Positions 5,816 through 8,290 of a DNA stretch of 8,290 nucleotides are shown piece after piece. Numbering within the stretch: position 1 is the stretch's first letter; every line of letters begins with the position of its first letter. Origin of the DNA: Deltaproteobacteria bacterium (GTDB taxonomy: Bacteria; Desulfobacterota; Desulfobacteria; Desulfobacterales; SURF-7); contig JAFDJC010000136.1 in the NCBI GenBank assembly GCA_019307665.1, forward strand, positions 1 through 8,290. The letters run 5' to 3'. A program made the position numbers and the translations under genes. The notes below the pieces were generated by a model that worked only from the letters and a program-made list of their open reading frames with translations, was not told where the DNA came from and made no database searches.

Positions 5816-6790
5816 CTACTGCGTTTTTTCCAGCTCAACAAACTTTCTTCCATCCCAAACCAGGTGACGCCCTAACCCCTGTGGGATGTTCGATCGTTTT
5901 GGGATAAAAATCCAAATGGCGGTATGGGGCCATGCATCTTTTTCGGGCCGTCCGCCCCACCTTCTTTTGTGCTCGTACACGCCGTCTTCAGTATAAGGTC
6001 TACTTCGAAGAAGATCAACGGTTCGGATGGAGTTTTCCTCAGCCCATCTAAATACAAAATAATAAACCGAGGAAAGGGCGCCGCGTCGTGAATGATATTC
6101 ATAGTCAGGGACCATTCCAAAGGCAAGGGTTGTAACGCAGTCACCTTTAACCCCACATACAGCACCGGAAACCCATTGTTCGTCATCAAAGACCTTTAAT
6201 AAAAATCCGGATTTTACTGTTCTCCTGAACTCTCCCATGCTTCTTAAAAAAGTCTCATTTTTAAATTTCCTTTTTATATATGGCGAATAATATTCTTTAT
6301 AAAACTTCTCCACGGATCCTTCTTCTTGGGTTGTAGAAAACCGATATTTATATTTGCGAACCTTTCTCGCTGCGGTTTCATCCATCTTGCGTTTTCTCGA
6401 AAGATAATCTTTGCTTCTTAAAGATACACGCTGTTTTATCCATGGAAATGTAAGATGACCAAAAGAAGGGATCATAAAACCGAGGCTGCGATTGATTTCG
6501 ACAAAGAAAAGAGCATCTTTCACAAAAAGACGGCGAATTTCAGTTCGCAACGATTTTAAAGACAAAAAAGATTTTGTTTCTTTTTCTACATCTGTAAAAT
6601 ACAGGTTCTTTAAATAATTATAGCTTTCTCCCTCACCGATATATATTAATCCCGCACCGGGAGATTTATCCCGACCCGTGCCTGTTATCTCTATATACTT
6701 TAGCTTCAAACATCGATGCAATAGAATGCCGCGTTTGAAAAAGCTGGCCGCCAGATAAAGAAAATGGTTTGTTGGTTCACTCAAATACAT
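5816..6790 (-). CDS. FemAB/GNAT-like acyl- or aminoacyltransferase
   Basis: A 324-residue protein without signal peptide or clear membrane spans, resembling the FemAB-like/GNAT (BioF2-like, Acetyltransf_6) superfamily. Supporting features are a basic central stretch (about 130-170), a helix rich in aromatic residues (VEKFYKEYYSPYIKRKF, about 160-176), and a GNAT-like beta core: GFLLKVFDDEQWVSGAVCGV, then CVTTLAFGM, then a helix with SSVYYFVFRWAEENSIRTVD (about 195-265). Such proteins attach acyl or aminoacyl groups to cell-envelope sugars or peptides and are common in exopolysaccharide and exosortase-type clusters. The start ATG directly abuts the TAA of the radical SAM gene (TAAATG), so the two are translationally linked. 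Substrate unknown; the superfamily call is by sequence feel, not by a decisive motif. Confidence 0.7.
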   Translation of the reverse strand: MYLSEPTNHFLYLAASFFKRGILLHRCLKLKYIEITGTGRDKSPGAGLIYIGEGESYNYLKNLYFTDVEKETKSFLSLKSLRTEIRRLFVKDALFFVEINRSLGFMIPSFGHLTFPWIKQRVSLRSKDYLSRKRKMDETAARKVRKYKYRFSTTQEEGSVEKFYKEYYSPYIKRKFKNETFLRSMGEFRRTVKSGFLLKVFDDEQWVSGAVCGVKGDCVTTLAFGMVPDYEYHSRRGALSSVYYFVFRWAEENSIRTVDLLRSRPYTEDGVYEHKRRWGGRPEKDAWPHTAIWIFIPKRSNIPQGLGRHLVWDGRKFVELEKTQ

Positions 6791-7888
6791 TTAGCCTGCG
6801 GCCTCCCATTGGCTTTTTAGACAGGCCTTTTGCTTTTGCATTTCAGCCCAACATCCGCCCTGACAGGAACTAAGATAAACGCAGCCTTTGCAGCTCTCTG
6901 AGATTTTTTGTATCCTGAACCGCCTGAATTCTTCTTTCCAAATCTTTGAAAACGGTCTTTCGCGGATATTCCCTTCAGCAAAACTCAGGTCGTATACCTG
7001 GTGGCATCCCAATACTTCTCCTTGTGGCATTACGGAACATCGCGTGAGGCCGGCACCACAAAAAAAAGGCTGCCCCAAAGGCTCTCCGCTAAAACAGCCA
7101 ATGTATTTGTGGGATTCACCCAAATCCATTTCCATCACTTCTCTGTTTTTTCGGATAAAATCAACTAAAGATCTCAATTGCTCGCCACTTAAAGCATATG
7201 CATCAACATTCGCTGCCCTTCCAACCTGTATGATTGGGGTAAGGTGCCACAGATTGGCGGCCGAATGTCTCAAAACATTAAGGAGATCTTCTAATTGGTC
7301 AAAATTTTCAGCGTGAACAACCGTGTTTATCATTCTTCTGGAAACACCCTTTTTTTTAAACAGCTCAAGCCCCTTCATGGCTTTTTCAAATGCGTTTTCT
7401 TTACCTCGCACCTTATCGTTATATGCAGGCAGCCCATCAATACTTGTGAAATAGAGAAAGTAGTTAAAATGCTGTAATTCTTCCCATAGATCTTCCACAA
7501 GATAGCCGTTTGTCACCAGACCAAGCTTAATTCCCTTTTGCGTCGCGTGATGCATTATTTCAGCCAAATCCTGACGGATGAGCGGCTCTCCCCCGGAAAT
7601 TACCAGGCGCTTAACTCCCATTTCTTCCAGGTCGTTTATAAACGGTTTTACCTCATCTGTGGTCAGCTCATTATCCGCAGCCTTCCCGGCCGAAGCTTCG
7701 CAATAGGGACAGTGAAAATTACATTGAAAGGTGGCAAGCCATTGCACAAATGTAATGGGTTTGAGGCGACCTATTCGATGCATAAAAATGCAGTATTTGC
7801 GCTTTAGCCTCGCAGACGAGCGAACATAAGACTCACGAATAACAGGTATACGCATCAGAACCCGGGAAAAACTATCAACAGATATCAT
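6791..7888 (-). CDS. Radical SAM protein with full SPASM domain
   Basis: A 365-residue radical SAM enzyme. The cluster-binding motif C56-NFH-C60-PY-C63 and the SAM-binding GGEP at 99-102 are intact. The C-terminus holds a complete seven-cysteine SPASM pattern: C277-x12-G-x4-C295, then C333-x2-C336-x5-C342-x3-C346, then C356, predicting two auxiliary 4Fe-4S clusters. SPASM enzymes modify peptides or proteins (anSME, sactionine and related maturases), while some act on carbohydrates. No precursor peptide gene is visible next to it; its neighbours (methyltransferase, FemAB-like, flippase) point to envelope or glycan modification. A hydrophobic/basic N-terminal segment of about 45 residues precedes the barrel. 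The start codon overlaps the methyltransferase stop by four bases (ATGA). The ribosome binding site is weak (AAAGGGA), in keeping with coupled translation. Oxygen-sensitive clusters fit an anaerobe. Confidence 0.9.
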   Translation of the reverse strand: MISVDSFSRVLMRIPVIRESYVRSSARLKRKYCIFMHRIGRLKPITFVQWLATFQCNFHCPYCEASAGKAADNELTTDEVKPFINDLEEMGVKRLVISGGEPLIRQDLAEIMHHATQKGIKLGLVTNGYLVEDLWEELQHFNYFLYFTSIDGLPAYNDKVRGKENAFEKAMKGLELFKKKGVSRRMINTVVHAENFDQLEDLLNVLRHSAANLWHLTPIIQVGRAANVDAYALSGEQLRSLVDFIRKNREVMEMDLGESHKYIGCFSGEPLGQPFFCGAGLTRCSVMPQGEVLGCHQVYDLSFAEGNIRERPFSKIWKEEFRRFRIQKISESCKGCVYLSSCQGGCWAEMQKQKACLKSQWEAAG

Positions 7889-8290
7889 TTTCTATTTAAT
7901 CCCTTTGGCTTTTCGGCAAGGACAGCAATAAAATAGCCGGTCAGATACCGCATTGGCCACTTTTCAAGTTTTTCAAGGTACATCAAGAATTTCAAGTACC
8001 GTTTTTGGACAGAAGGTGTTCCAAATCTTTCCAGAATAAAAGACAAAACAACAGCGAGTACCCGCGGGCAGTGCATCACTGAAGTTGTCTTGACCACATG
8101 AAAACCCGATCGTTTTAGCTGGAAAATCATCTGAGGCAACCCGAAGGTCGCACCGATATAATAGGGTACGATTCCCAACCTGTTCAGTGGACGATACGGA
8201 AGTATGTTTCGTAAGGCGACCAGCGGGTTTCCGGGATTATCCAAAGTTATGATCAAGCGCCCTCCGGGCCTCATTACCCGAAATAATTCA
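7885..8290 (-). CDS. Class I SAM-dependent methyltransferase (partial, N-terminus off right edge)
   Basis: The C-terminal 134 or so residues of a Methyltransf_11-type enzyme. At the edge it reads ELFRVMRPGGRLIITLDNPG, the conserved post-motif III segment (RVLRPGGRLII in many relatives) after the SAM-binding Rossmann core, so the real start is upstream of 8290 rather than at the Met at 8272-8274. The rest contains a C-terminal subdomain (GLPQMIFQLKRSGFHVV, then a helical stretch) ending with YFIAVLAEKPKG, a usual last strand. It is the first visible gene of the minus-strand operon and overlaps the radical SAM gene by four bases. Substrate unknown; a sugar, lipid or quinone-like small molecule are all possible. 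Confidence 0.85.
   Translation of the reverse strand, partial: ELFRVMRPGGRLIITLDNPGNPLVALRNILPYRPLNRLGIVPYYIGATFGLPQMIFQLKRSGFHVVKTTSVMHCPRVLAVVLSFILERFGTPSVQKRYLKFLMYLEKLEKWPMRYLTGYFIAVLAEKPKGLNRK

Overview
The window looks like a piece of chromosome from an anaerobic bacterium. My best guess is a deltaproteobacterium-type lineage (Desulfobacterota or similar). This rests on an apparent selenocysteine gene, a radical SAM/SPASM enzyme, moderate GC and envelope-glycan genes. The lineage is inference, because no marker gene is present.

Left edge (1-525, minus strand): the most notable feature is a FrnE-like DsbA-family thiol oxidoreductase, cut by the window edge, whose reading frame is interrupted by a single TGA. 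That TGA falls exactly on the first cysteine of the family's CPWC active site, giving U-P-W-C. A strong hairpin with a GG-containing apical loop follows at the spacing expected of a bacterial SECIS element. A normal ORF caller would miss this gene.

644-1911 (minus strand): a compact two-gene toxin-antitoxin operon. The toxin comes first and looks like a small MqsR/RelE-like protein. It is followed 1 nt later by an antitoxin with a YgiT-type zinc finger, a helix-turn-helix and a C-terminal Panacea/SocA-like (DUF4065) domain. Its promoter overlaps two copies of a GGTATCAATTGA operator spaced 30 bp apart.

2050-2404: two divergent tRNA genes, tRNA-Leu(CAA) on minus and tRNA-Ala(GGC) on plus. Each has a near-consensus promoter, and each is followed by a strong hairpin terminator. 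The two -35 boxes lie inside one perfect 19-bp palindrome.

2427-8290: envelope/glycan genes. A plus-strand GT-C-type membrane glycosyltransferase with a C-terminal TPR tail converges on a minus-strand cluster. In transcription order the cluster is: methyltransferase (5' end off the right edge), radical SAM/SPASM protein, FemAB/GNAT-like protein, and Wzx-type flippase. The first three genes are joined by a 4-nt overlap and a 0-nt junction, so they are clearly an operon. The flippase follows after 61 bp. Together they suggest synthesis, modification and export of a surface glycan or lipid-linked product whose identity cannot be read from the sequence.
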